DNA of 32,633 nucleotides from Bryobacterales bacterium (lineage in GTDB: Bacteria; Acidobacteriota; Terriglobia; Bryobacterales; Bryobacteraceae). The notes beneath the pieces are model-generated. The model was not told where the DNA came from, made no database searches, and saw only the letters and a list, made by a program, of their open reading frames with translations. Below are positions 1 to 7,518 of the stretch, piece after piece. A program made the translations under genes and the position numbers. Location of the stretch: positions 1 through 32,633 of the forward strand of contig JAOAPO010000206.1 of NCBI GenBank assembly GCA_025462945.1, in the 5' to 3' direction. How positions within the stretch are numbered: the first letter of the stretch is position 1; each line of letters opens with the position of its first letter.

Positions 1-1
1 C

Positions 2-499
2 TGTGCGGGTGACGAGTTCCTCGCCACCCGACTCGGCAACAACAATCCGTATAATCAGGACAACGACATCAATTATCTTGACTGGGAGCTGGTCGAGAAG
101 AACGCCGATATGTTCCGGTTCTTCCAGGGCATGATCGCCTTCCGCAAGCAGCATCCGTCGATTGGCCGGAGCCACTTCTGGCGCGAGGACATCTGCTGGT
201 ATGGCACGAACGCCAAAGAACTCGACTTCTCCCGCCAGGGGCAGGCATTCTCGTACTGTCTGCACGGGACCAGCGTTCCGGACGACGACATCTACGTGCT
301 GATGAATTCGAGCCCGGAACCTGTAGACTTCGTGATTCAGGAAGGGAAGCCCGCGGACTGGCGGCTGGTTGCCGATACCGATCTGAAAGCTCCCGCGGAT
401 TTCGTGCTCCCGGAGAAGCGCGTGCCGCTCGGAAGGCTGAAGTACCGTGCTGCAGCTCGAAGTGTCGTGGTGTTCTGCAGACCTGGTTCAGGGCAATAA
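2..499 (+). CDS. glgX: Glycogen debranching enzyme GlgX/isoamylase-type, C-terminal fragment
   Basis: The open frame enters from the left edge, so the start and most of the catalytic barrel lie outside the window; about 165 residues remain. The visible part opens with GDEF, followed by a NNNPYNQDNDINYLDW stretch. This is the hallmark of the last barrel segment of GlgX/TreX/isoamylase (GH13) enzymes, which hydrolyse alpha-1,6 branches of glycogen. The remainder (MNSSPEPVDF, then a D-T-D-L-K-A-P turn and the RSVVVF end) fits the C-terminal beta-sandwich of these enzymes, which usually closes with a V-V-hydrophobic strand. The TAA stop is at 497-499. It is probably cytoplasmic and involved in glycogen or maltodextrin turnover. 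A family-level call is safe. Whether it is strictly GlgX or a TreX-like isoamylase cannot be told from this end alone. Confidence 0.88.
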   Translation, partial: CAGDEFLATRLGNNNPYNQDNDINYLDWELVEKNADMFRFFQGMIAFRKQHPSIGRSHFWREDICWYGTNAKELDFSRQGQAFSYCLHGTSVPDDDIYVLMNSSPEPVDFVIQEGKPADWRLVADTDLKAPADFVLPEKRVPLGRLKYRAAARSVVVFCRPGSGQ

Positions 500-908
500 C
501 TTACCTGACAACTCACACCGCGAAAGCCCTACCCTGCGTCCTAATCGCCCGCTTCTTCATTTCTCGCTCACCTACCATGCTTTCGCGTTCCTTTGGATGG
601 CTTCAGGGTTCATTTGGACGCCATGCGCACGGCGTTGTCGACTTGCGCTGACGAACAGCGCTCATTCTTCGCAAGCCGATCTTGTTAATGCCCACATGCT
701 ATATGAGCGGGGCGAGATCCACAAACACACCGGAGAAATCAAGCTTTTCAAAGGAGCAGCACTTCCGGGCCCAAGACAAGGAATTGATCGTCTTCTCGAA
801 ATCAAAGCGGTGAAGACCCGAACTGACATTTTAATAACCCGTGAATTTGCCCCCAGTCTCCGTTTGAAGCAGGGTGCCCGCTTCCGACGCCAGGCGGCCC
901 GCGACAGA
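500..908. other. Gene-free stretch, nothing recognised
   Basis: This 409-base interval lies between the debranching enzyme and the decayed outer-membrane protein gene. One plus-strand frame stays open through it, but its translation has no recognisable motif and continues antisense over the pseudogene, so I do not call a gene. I see no tRNA, clear hairpin terminator or insertion-sequence end. The segment around 820-850 is locally AT-rich compared with its neighbours. It may be residual, non-functional DNA belonging to the same degrading locus. Confidence 0.5.
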
Positions 909-2100
909 TCATTCAGATCGATTCAGCCTAAAGCGGAGGAAGACGATCGCGCCGTACGGGCTCGATCCGTAGTAGGGCTTGAGGGTGCTGGCTATCGAAT
1001 ACGCGGGGACATTGAAGCCCACGGCGGTCTGCACCGGACCCGCAGAGCCGAGTTCGCGCGTGTATCCAACGGTGTATGCCGCAACGTTGTGTGCGCGTTT
1101 TCCGGTCTCACCGAAGATTCGGTGCGCCAGGTCGTGATCGTATTCGAAGAGTTTATCGCGTTGGGACCATTCGAATCGCGCGGTTAGGAGGTTCTTCCGG
1201 CTGACTGGGACGACGGTCTCCGCCAGCACGGCATCGGTGGCATAGCGTCCGATGGTCTTGTAGTTTCGAGCCCAGATTAGACTGCTCGACCAGCCAGGTG
1301 TGCCGCGGACCGGCTTCGTGTAATGAACGGAGGCGATGCTGCGAACCACGTCATCCTCATGGGTCGTTTCCGGCCGGCGAATGCGGCCGGCGGATACCTG
1401 CGCCACCCAGTTGCGGCCGGGTTGCCACGTGAGAGTTCCATGGCCGAAGCGCGGTGCGGGAACGCGATCGGCCCCAGTGCGGCATCACCGACAGGCGCGT
1501 AGTAGAAGTTCAGCATCGCCTTCCCACCGATCGGCCGGGCGTAGTGGATGCTCACCTCCATCAGGAGATCGTGCGGGTGCTGTTCATCGACGATTGGTTT
1601 GCCATTCGCTGTCTCCCCGCTTTGAAACAAGAGCGGGTATTGCTTACCAGTAATGGTCATGGGATCCAGCGAGACCATGCCCCTCAACATCAGGCTCCCG
1701 CGCCCCAGATTCCGGACCGCCGCCAGGATGCCCCATTTAGCGGAGTAGATCTTGTCGCCTCCGCGAGGACCAGATTGTTGCGTTGCGACCACAAAGGCCT
1801 GCCCCATCCACATCAGATTCCAGTTCCCCTTCGTCTGCATAGCCATGGCCATGGGCCAGGATGCCGGGTTCACGCTCGTGCCAGAACCGAATCCAAACAG
1901 GAAACCGGTACTGCGGTTTGGGCCAGCCACGTTCCCTGTCTATTGCCCCTGATCGTGATGGTGGTCCTCGGGCTCTGCGATCTTTGGCTCCATAGTGACT
2001 GGCGGCTGCTCATGACGTGCTGCGCGCGTCCTGCAGGTGCAAGTGTCAGCGCAAGAAAAAGGCCAGTGGGGATGAGGCTGGCTCCAATTAGGTTGTTCAT
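909..2100 (-). pseudogene. Broken outer-membrane protein gene (metal-resistance-locus type), at least three lesions
   Basis: Reading right to left, an ATG at 2098-2100 with a good AAGGAG ribosome site (2111-2116) encodes a signal peptide (MNNLIGASLIPTG...). The protein then continues in a second frame as a His-rich linker (EPEDHHHDQGQ) that hits a TAG at 1940-1942. The same frame resumes with GSGTS, QSGPRGGDK, SLDP, YPLLFQSGET and DEQHPHDLLMEVS, motifs I associate with a roughly 400-residue outer-membrane family often found beside copper or mercury resistance genes. After FPHRASAMEL (near 1434) the frame is lost. The C-terminal part (NWVAQVSAGR onward) continues in the third frame to a TGA at 909-911. 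A block that should lie between HRASAMEL and QPGRNW appears deleted. A frameshift, a nonsense codon and a deletion that shifts frame make this a pseudogene. The family function is not established; the metal link is inference. Confidence 0.75.
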
Positions 2101-2120
2101 CGGTTCGTCGCTCCTTACAA

Positions 2121-2153
2121 AGGTGCTGACGAACGCGCGCGTGATCCTTACAC
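2121..2153 (-). promoter_or_regulatory. Promoter-like motif upstream of the outer-membrane pseudogene
   Basis: On the minus strand GTGTAAGG (2153-2146) is followed after 14 bases by CGTCAGCACCT (2131-2121). The same two blocks occur upstream of the neighbouring sigma-factor gene at 2565-2598 with a 15-base spacer. The arrangement resembles an ECF-type -35 (containing TGTAA) and -10 (CGTC). The final GTG codon and TAA stop of the sigma gene are themselves the first six bases of this -35 block. The assignment as a promoter rests on the repetition and position only. Confidence 0.55.
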
Positions 2154-2564
2154 CCAGTTCGCCGATAATCTTGCCGACAAGCCTGATTCGCCCTTAGGCT
2201 TACAGTGGCACTCGATGCAGCCGTGGGTAGCGCATATGCCGCACGCGGTCGCTACCTGCTTTCGCAAGGGCTCACGGGCCCGATGTACGCGGACGGCGGC
2301 GTTGTTCGCTGTGATGCCGGCCCGAGTAGCGAGGTCAGCCAGGCTTCCATCATCCAGATCAATGGTTTGGATCGCATCGCGGTACTCCGGCTTCACGTTC
2401 TTCAGCAACGCTGTCCCACACTGGCAGATCTCACCCTTAAACAGCTCATCGGGTTCCCGGCGGTCCTGCACATGGGCGACGAGTCGTTCGGAAACGCGCT
2501 CCGCCGACCCACGTTGGCGGTAATAATCGATGATGGCGTTGCGCGCGCTTTCTGCGCCGCTCAT
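2148..2564 (-). CDS. Truncated ECF-like sigma factor with C-terminal cysteine cluster
   Basis: This 138-residue protein begins almost directly with ARNAIIDYYRQRG (residues 7-19), which in normal ECF sigma factors is the end of region 2 (2.3/2.4). Regions 2.1-2.2, which bind core RNA polymerase, are absent. A sigma-4 helix-turn-helix follows (about residues 55-103; SLADLATRAGITANNAAVRVHRAR). The protein ends in a CGICATHGCIECHC cluster (C108, C111, H114, C116, C119, C121), plus C47 and C49 earlier. The family is known for such short cysteine-tailed sigma factors, and metal or redox sensing is an inference. The first five residues (MSGAE) abut the region-2 remnant in frame, as if an in-frame deletion removed about the first half of the gene. 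A promoter-like motif ends seven bases before the ATG, so a transcript would be nearly leaderless. It is probably not a working sigma factor. Confidence 0.65.
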   Translation of the reverse strand: MSGAESARNAIIDYYRQRGSAERVSERLVAHVQDRREPDELFKGEICQCGTALLKNVKPEYRDAIQTIDLDDGSLADLATRAGITANNAAVRVHRAREPLRKQVATACGICATHGCIECHCKPKGESGLSARLSANWV

Positions 2565-2598
2565 AGGTGCTGACGGGGGAGTCTGAGAAACCTTACAC
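2565..2598 (-). promoter_or_regulatory. Promoter-like motif immediately upstream of the truncated sigma gene
   Basis: GTGTAAGG (2598-2591 on the minus strand), a 15-base spacer, then CGTC (2575-2572) followed by AGCACCT, which runs directly into the ATG at 2564. It matches the motif at 2121-2153 base for base in both blocks. This suggests an autoregulated sigma factor that also drives the neighbouring outer-membrane gene. There is no room for a ribosome binding site between the proposed -10 and the start codon. Confidence 0.55.
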
Positions 2599-2937
2599 CC
2601 CTGGAGGATGGATTCGCGCCGCGCTGTCCACAGGCGGGAACGCAGGTTGGCTTACTCACGTGCCACTCCCCCACCGACGCTGCGTCGCAGGCCTCGGAGT
2701 GTGACGGCTCTCCTGAAGCGATGCATGTCCTGGTTGCCTTGTCGCTCGCCGCCAAATTACTCCGACAGGAGACGCGCCTGCGAAACAGCCCCAAATCGCG
2801 CTAGAGGGAACGCCGTGGTCCTCACCTATGGTGCGGGCAAGGCTGGTGCGGGCAAGGCGGTGTACTTAAGCGGATCCGAAGACGGTCGGAAGACGATGGC
2901 GAGGCCGACTCTTGCCTCAAATCAGGGGAACTTATCC
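2599..2937. other. Gene-free stretch upstream of the sigma gene
   Basis: No convincing coding region was seen on either strand. The plus-strand open frame that begins at 2608 continues antisense through the amidase gene and has no motif. A short direct repeat (GGTGCGGGCAAGGC, twice in tandem) lies near 2830-2860. I see no strong terminator hairpin downstream of the amidase stop at 2938. Confidence 0.45.
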
Positions 2938-4362
2938 CTAGTTAAGGCCGGCACCGATCGAGCGGTCGCCTTTTTCAAGCTTCTCGGTCCGGGTGGCAAC
3001 CTCAAAGTGGCTCAGCGACTGCGCATACTGCGAAAGGCCTTTATAAAGTGCTTCCGCGATCTTCTGCCGGTACTCGGGCTTGCTGAGCGAGGCCTCATCC
3101 CGAGCGTTCGTCAAGAAGCCGATTTCGGCCAGGATCGACGGCATCTGCGCCCCGATCAAAACGACGAACGGCGCGCGCTTCACACCGCGGTTGTGGGCGC
3201 TGGGGTTGCCCTTCAGCGCCTGGGCGTACAGCGCGGTCTGCACCGTCTGAGCGAAGGTCTGGGATTCGGTGATTTTGTCGTTCAGCGTGATCTCTTTGAC
3301 CAGATCGGTGAGCTCGCCAACCGCTCGATCGGCACCGGCGTTTTCGCGCGCGGCCACTTCCAGAGCACCCGGGGAATTCGTGAAGTTCAAAAAGAAGGTC
3401 TCGATGCCGCCGACAGTCGGGGCAGGGGAGGAGTTGGCGTGGATCGACAGAAACAAGTCAGCGCGCTTGCGATTCGCGATGCGGGTCCGTTCCGTGAGAG
3501 GGATGAACGTGTCATCGGAGCGTGTCAGTACAACTTCTACTCCGAGGCGCGACTGGACAAGCTGCGCGAGCCTCAGTGAGACGTCGAGGACTACCTCTTT
3601 TTCAACTACTCCTCCAGGCCCACTGGTGCCTTCATCGTGTCCGCCGTGTCCGGCGTCGATCACGATGCGGTTGACCTTCAGTCCCAGGGCTCGCGTCATC
3701 GACGACGTGGCGTCTGCCGAGATGCGCGCCGAGGCAGGCCCGGTAGCGGGCTTCGGAGGCGTTAGAACCTTCGTGCTCGCGGCGATTTGGGCAGGCGTTG
3801 GGTTGGTTGGCTTATAGCGCTTCGCGTTTACGCCGCGGGCCTTCGGTAAGGGCGTCAGGAATGTGGTCAGGACGAGCGGAGCGGACGGATCCAAAGGCGG
3901 CGGCGGTCCGGCCAGGACCACATGACGCATAACGCGGTAGGTGGGCAGAGGCGGAACGAAGAGCTTGTGCCTGCCGACCTTTGAGCGCAGTTCGATTACC
4001 ATACGGTCCGGTGCATCGAGGTGCGTGATGGTGTACGCGGAAGGTCCGTTCAACTCGAACAGGACGCGGGTCCTGCCGGGAGCGGGTTCGGTAACGCGGA
4101 TCCTGCCGACCCGGCCGTCGTTCACGACCTTCGCGGCAATGCGCTGGCGGGCGATGAAGGGTCGGGCCCCGGAAATCTCGATGGAAAGGCGATTCTGTGT
4201 GTTCTCAGCTCGATACTGGAACGGACCAGTGAGTTGCAGAACGACGCGGGTTGAACTCGGGTGAGACCAGAATCGGAGATCCGTAACCTGAATTAAGCCG
4301 GATTTGTGAGCGGCGAACGCGGGCAGCAGAGTCAATAGCGCGGCTGCAAGGGTTCGCTGCAT
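2938..4362 (-). CDS. N-acetylmuramoyl-L-alanine amidase with AMIN domain (AmiC-like)
   Basis: This is a periplasmic zinc amidase that cleaves the bond between N-acetylmuramic acid and L-alanine in peptidoglycan, typically during cell separation. From the ATG at 4362 the 474-residue product has a signal peptide (MQRTLAAALLTLLPAFA) and an AMIN domain at about 25-125 that targets the septum or cell wall. A Pro/Thr-rich linker follows, then an Amidase_3 domain from about 230 to 450. The expected zinc ligands and catalytic Glu are visible: H239 in DAGHGG, E254 in GGVVEKE, H308 in SIHAN and E413 in ILAEIGF. A GTG at 4366-4368, two codons upstream and overlapping the preceding TGA (GTGA), is an alternative start that would couple translation to the transglycosylase gene. 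Following a lytic transglycosylase gene directly, it forms a wall-remodelling pair. Confidence 0.93.
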   Translation of the reverse strand: MQRTLAAALLTLLPAFAAHKSGLIQVTDLRFWSHPSSTRVVLQLTGPFQYRAENTQNRLSIEISGARPFIARQRIAAKVVNDGRVGRIRVTEPAPGRTRVLFELNGPSAYTITHLDAPDRMVIELRSKVGRHKLFVPPLPTYRVMRHVVLAGPPPPLDPSAPLVLTTFLTPLPKARGVNAKRYKPTNPTPAQIAASTKVLTPPKPATGPASARISADATSSMTRALGLKVNRIVIDAGHGGHDEGTSGPGGVVEKEVVLDVSLRLAQLVQSRLGVEVVLTRSDDTFIPLTERTRIANRKRADLFLSIHANSSPAPTVGGIETFFLNFTNSPGALEVAARENAGADRAVGELTDLVKEITLNDKITESQTFAQTVQTALYAQALKGNPSAHNRGVKRAPFVVLIGAQMPSILAEIGFLTNARDEASLSKPEYRQKIAEALYKGLSQYAQSLSHFEVATRTEKLEKGDRSIGAGLN

Positions 4363-4364
4363 GA

Positions 4365-5015
4365 TCACTCAGTTCGGTAGTAAACCCTGCCGTCCGCACC
4401 CACCGACGCTCGAATTGCCTGATGCGTTTCGGCGGCCGGAATGCGGTTCACAGCTTCAAGTACCGGTGCTGTTTTCTTACGGCCGCGCGCAGCCTGCAGA
4501 TTGCCCGCGACGCGCGAGACGTAGTTCTGCGTTTCCGTATAGGGCGGAATGCCGTGATACCGATCGACCGCGTTCTCGCCGGCGTTGTAGGCTGCGATGG
4601 TTTTCGTGTAGTCGTCCTGATAGTAAGAGAGCAGGAACTTCAGGTATTTCACGCCGCCTTCGATGTTCTCGCGAACGTCGAATGGGTTATTCACACCAAA
4701 GCGCTTCGCGGTCGCAGGGATCAGCTGCATCATGCCGATCGCGCCCTTCGGGCTGATCGCGATGGGGTTGTAATTGCTCTCGGCGCGAATCAGCGAATGC
4801 ACCAGCGCGTCTTCCACACCATGCTGCGCGGCGATGGTGTCAATCAGCGTCAAAATCTCGGCGGTCGCCATCGGCGCTTCAACCGAAATGACAGCCATCG
4901 TCCGGACCAGCCGGCCCGAAGTTTTGTCAGCGCGAACAATGGATTTTACTCGCGGCGCGGGCGTTGCGGCCAGAAGGCCGGGCATCGCTACCGCAAGTAG
5001 AAGACATCGTCGCAT
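4365..5015 (-). CDS. Lytic transglycosylase, SLT domain
   Basis: The product is a 216-residue exported murein-cleaving enzyme that cuts the MurNAc-GlcNAc bond and leaves a 1,6-anhydro end. The ATG at 5013-5015 starts a signal peptide (MRRCLLLAVAMPGLLAATPA). The SLT (Slt70/MltC-type) domain spans about residues 55-170, with catalytic Glu79 in RAESNYNP, the GAIGMMQLIPATA motif at 91-103 and AAYNAGENAV at 141-150. All core motifs are intact. The open frame extends 5' to 5540, but that part is antisense to mobA and has no signal peptide, so 5015 is chosen. It is divergent from mobA (67-base gap) and overlaps or abuts the downstream amidase gene. The short C-terminal extension after residue 175 has no recognised domain. 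Confidence 0.92.
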   Translation of the reverse strand: MRRCLLLAVAMPGLLAATPAPRVKSIVRADKTSGRLVRTMAVISVEAPMATAEILTLIDTIAAQHGVEDALVHSLIRAESNYNPIAISPKGAIGMMQLIPATAKRFGVNNPFDVRENIEGGVKYLKFLLSYYQDDYTKTIAAYNAGENAVDRYHGIPPYTETQNYVSRVAGNLQAARGRKKTAPVLEAVNRIPAAETHQAIRASVGADGRVYYRTE

Positions 5016-5082
5016 CAAAAGTTTGCCGGTTTCGCGGCTAACAATCCAGTTCGATAGTAACATCGGTTGATCGGAGATACCC

Positions 5083-5646
5083 GTGAATTCTGATCGCGCA
5101 GGGTGGGTGCTGGTGGGCGGACGAAGCCGCCGAATGGGCAGGGATAAAGCGTGGCTGGATACCGGCGATGGACCCCTCGGCGCTATCATCGCAAACCTCG
5201 CAGCCCGCTCGTGCGGGGTTGTGACGCTCGTGGGGGACCCAATCAAGTATGCGGAACTGGGATATCCGGTGATCCCGGACCGCATTGACGGTCTGGGTCC
5301 GCTGGGGGGCATCGAAACGGCGCTGGGTGCTTCCACGGCGGAGTGGAACCTTGTTGTTGCGTGCGACATGCCGTCGCTCGATGCCGCGATTTTCGATGCG
5401 CTGTTCGCGGAAGCGGCCGGTTTTGACTGCGCGGTGCCGCGGCATCCTGATGGCAAACTGGAACCGCTCTGCGCGGTGTACAACAAGCGCTGCCACCGCG
5501 CGATCGCAGCGGCTTTGAACAGCGGGGTCCGTAAGGTCACAGACGGCCTTCAAATGGTCGCGGTACGATACGTCCAGACGGGCAATGAGGGCTCTTTCGC
5601 CAATTTGAATACGCCTGCGGACGTGCGGAAGCATCAAAATGGCTGA
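5083..5646 (+). CDS. mobA: Molybdenum cofactor guanylyltransferase MobA
   Basis: MobA transfers GMP from GTP to molybdopterin to make the guanine dinucleotide form of the cofactor, in the cytoplasm. The 187-residue product carries the nucleotide-binding signature VGGRSRRMGRDK near the N-terminus (family consensus LAGGxSxRMGxDK), a PDRIDGLGPLGGIETAL segment around 65-82 and CDMPSLD at about 94-100, all typical of the NTP-transferase fold. The usual leading Leu-Ala of the signature is Leu-Val here. The start is the GTG at 5083, six bases after a GGAG ribosome site; no better ATG exists. The 3' end overlaps the next gene by eight bases (5639-5646), so the two are likely co-translated, though no functional link to a lipid transporter is obvious. 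Confidence 0.9.
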   Translation: MNSDRAGWVLVGGRSRRMGRDKAWLDTGDGPLGAIIANLAARSCGVVTLVGDPIKYAELGYPVIPDRIDGLGPLGGIETALGASTAEWNLVVACDMPSLDAAIFDALFAEAAGFDCAVPRHPDGKLEPLCAVYNKRCHRAIAAALNSGVRKVTDGLQMVAVRYVQTGNEGSFANLNTPADVRKHQNG

Positions 5647-6448
5647 AGAGTACCCACACTACATTGAATTCCGTCACGTCTACAAGACGTTCGACCGGCC
5701 AATTTTAGTCGATACCAATTTCTACATCGATTCCGGCCAGACCGTCGCGATCATCGGGCGGTCGGGAGTGGGCAAGTCGGTCAGCCTGGGCCACATCATG
5801 GGCTTCCTGAAGCCCGACAAGGGCCGGGTGATCGTCGCACACGAGGACATTACCGACTTTGGCGAAGAGGAACTCAACCGCATTCGCCGCAAGGTGACGA
5901 TGGTTTTTCAGAACGGAGCGCTGTTCGATTCGCTGACCGTCGCTGAGAATATCCTGTTTTCACTGGAACTCCGCGACGACTACAACGCCGAGAATCGCGA
6001 CGATGTGGTGGACGGCCTGCTGAAAATGGTCGGCATCTCCGAGGCGAAAGACGAGTATCCGGCCGACCTCTCAACCGGATACCGTCGTGCAATCGCGATA
6101 GCGCGGGCGCTCGCTGCGGAACCGCAATGCATCCTCTACGACGAGCCGACGACGATGGTCGACCCCATCATGAGCGATCACTTGACGCTGCTGATGCTTC
6201 GCCTGAAGAAGCAGTTGCGGCTGACGTCCGTAGTCGTAACGCACGATCTGGATCTGATGCACCGGGTGGCCGACAGCGTGGTTTTTCTCAATAAGGGCCA
6301 GATTGCCTACTTCGGGCCGCCCGCCGGGCTTTACGAATCAGACAACCCGGATATCCAGGAATTCCTCGAACTGGATAAGGTGATTCGTGCTGTTCCCGGC
6401 GCATCCGGATTCCAGTCCGGCTTTGGCGGCAGCGTTAAAGAGCTTTAG
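5639..6448 (+). CDS. mlaF: ABC transporter ATPase, MlaF-like
   Basis: This 269-residue ATPase resembles MlaF, the cytoplasmic motor of the Mla system that moves phospholipids between the inner and outer membranes. Visible motifs are Walker A GRSGVGKS (40-47), Q-loop FQNGALFDSLTV (about 90-101), Walker B CILYDEPT (164-171, catalytic Glu169) and H-loop His202 (VVTHD). The DPIMSDHL segment after Walker B is MlaF-like. The ABC signature reads LSTGY (144-148) instead of the usual LSGGM/LSGGQ. It follows mobA with an eight-base overlap. The expected partners (MlaE permease, MlaD) are not beside it; the next gene is a convergent permease of another family. The general ABC call is certain and the MlaF assignment is likely. 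Confidence 0.83.
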   Translation: MAEEYPHYIEFRHVYKTFDRPILVDTNFYIDSGQTVAIIGRSGVGKSVSLGHIMGFLKPDKGRVIVAHEDITDFGEEELNRIRRKVTMVFQNGALFDSLTVAENILFSLELRDDYNAENRDDVVDGLLKMVGISEAKDEYPADLSTGYRRAIAIARALAAEPQCILYDEPTTMVDPIMSDHLTLLMLRLKKQLRLTSVVVTHDLDLMHRVADSVVFLNKGQIAYFGPPAGLYESDNPDIQEFLELDKVIRAVPGASGFQSGFGGSVKEL

Positions 6449-6508
6449 CAGGGGCTAAAAGTCGTCTTACTGGTCCCGCTTCCTTGGGGTGCATGGTTCT
6501 TCAGCCCG

Positions 6509-7303
6509 TCAGAGGACATCGGCGAAACCGCGCTTGAGGTGCCGGAAGAACAGGCCTCCCAGCACGAACGCACCGACTGAGAAGGCGGCCATGGGTCCAA
6601 GAAGGGCCGCGAGATCGGCCAAAGGCAGCATTTTGGTGCCCAGCAGCATCTCCCGGTACGCCTGAACGATGTAGGCGAGAGGGTTGAGGGCGAGAATGAA
6701 TTTTACGCTTTTCGGAAACTGCTCCTCGCCGATGAAAATCGGTGTCAGCCACAGCCAGAAAGTCAGGCATACGGCTACTACCTGGGCGGTGTCGCGCAGG
6801 TAAACCTGTAGTGACGCTGCAACCCAACCAATGCCTACCGCGAAGAGTCCAAGCAGGAGAGAGAACACGGGCAAGAGCACCAGCATCGGGCTCACGTGCC
6901 CCAGCACGACCGCGACGATGCCCACCACCACCGCGACCGTGAGCATGTGGCTGATGAGCGAGGAAAGGAAGATTGAAACGGGCACGATTTCCGATGGAAA
7001 CATGGTCTTCGTGATCAGGTTCGCCTGTTCGACGATGCACCCGGAGCTTCGGTGGACCGTTTCGCTGAAAAGCAGCCACGGGAGCATGCCGGTGAAAAGG
7101 AAAAGGGTGTAGTCTTTCGTCAGTGCACCGGTGCCCGGCGGTGTTTTCAAACAAACGCTGAATATGAATGTGTAGCTGGCCAGTAAGACGAGGGGGTGGA
7201 TCAGGCTCCAGAGCCAGCCCACCGCCGAGCCAACGTAACGCTGCTGAAAATCACGTTTAACTAATTGAAAGATAAGGGTTCTTCGCTTAACGAAGTGACC
7301 CAT
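6509..7303 (-). CDS. ABC-2 type permease for polysaccharide/teichoic-acid-type export (Wzm/TagG/KpsM-like)
   Basis: The 264-residue integral membrane protein has six predicted hydrophobic segments. It opens with the family's N-terminal motif, QLVKRDFQQRYVGSAVGWLWSLIHPL, in which an RD..RY.GS..G..W element precedes the first membrane span. It ends with NPLAYIVQAYREMLLG before the last spans, as in Wzm/TagG/KpsM permeases that export O-antigen, capsule or teichoic-acid chains. The ATG at 7303 is chosen. The frame could extend to a TTG at 7369, but that adds 22 residues with no family similarity. No partner ATPase (Wzt/TagH) is adjacent; the MlaF-like ATPase next door is convergent and of another class. 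It may pair with an ATPase elsewhere. Confidence 0.87.
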   Translation of the reverse strand: MGHFVKRRTLIFQLVKRDFQQRYVGSAVGWLWSLIHPLVLLASYTFIFSVCLKTPPGTGALTKDYTLFLFTGMLPWLLFSETVHRSSGCIVEQANLITKTMFPSEIVPVSIFLSSLISHMLTVAVVVGIVAVVLGHVSPMLVLLPVFSLLLGLFAVGIGWVAASLQVYLRDTAQVVAVCLTFWLWLTPIFIGEEQFPKSVKFILALNPLAYIVQAYREMLLGTKMLPLADLAALLGPMAAFSVGAFVLGGLFFRHLKRGFADVL

Positions 7304-7518
7304 GAAGTGACGGCCGGGAAGACTTTGTAACAAGCCGGGATGGTAACAATGAAATGGGTTGACTTGCAAGGTTACATTTTGGTAATCTTTCAGTTTCTCG
7401 ATTTAGGCAGGAAACACCACCGTCAGGATCCACCTCCGAAAGGGATTCCGGGTCGGTATGGACTGTTCTAAGGGGTGAACCATAACGGTTCGCCCGCACT
7501 ACGGATGAAGGGCTGGGT

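Noticed and set aside
447-1187. Long plus-strand open frame across the gene-free stretch
   Set aside because: No recognisable motif, no ribosome site that decides a start, and its second half is antisense to the outer-membrane pseudogene.
2608-3579. 323-codon plus-strand open frame
   Set aside because: Most of it is antisense to the amidase gene, whose motifs are unambiguous; translation is Arg-rich with no family pattern.
5016-5540. 5' extension of the lytic transglycosylase frame
   Set aside because: The extension is antisense to mobA and would bury the clear signal peptide starting at 5015.
7304-7369. 22-residue N-terminal extension of the ABC-2 permease from a TTG
   Set aside because: The added residues do not resemble the family N-terminus; the ATG at 7303 fits better, although neither start has a good ribosome site.
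7477-7491. Inverted repeat GAACC-ATAAC-GGTTC before the M23 gene
   Set aside because: Too short to separate from chance as an operator; not listed as a feature.
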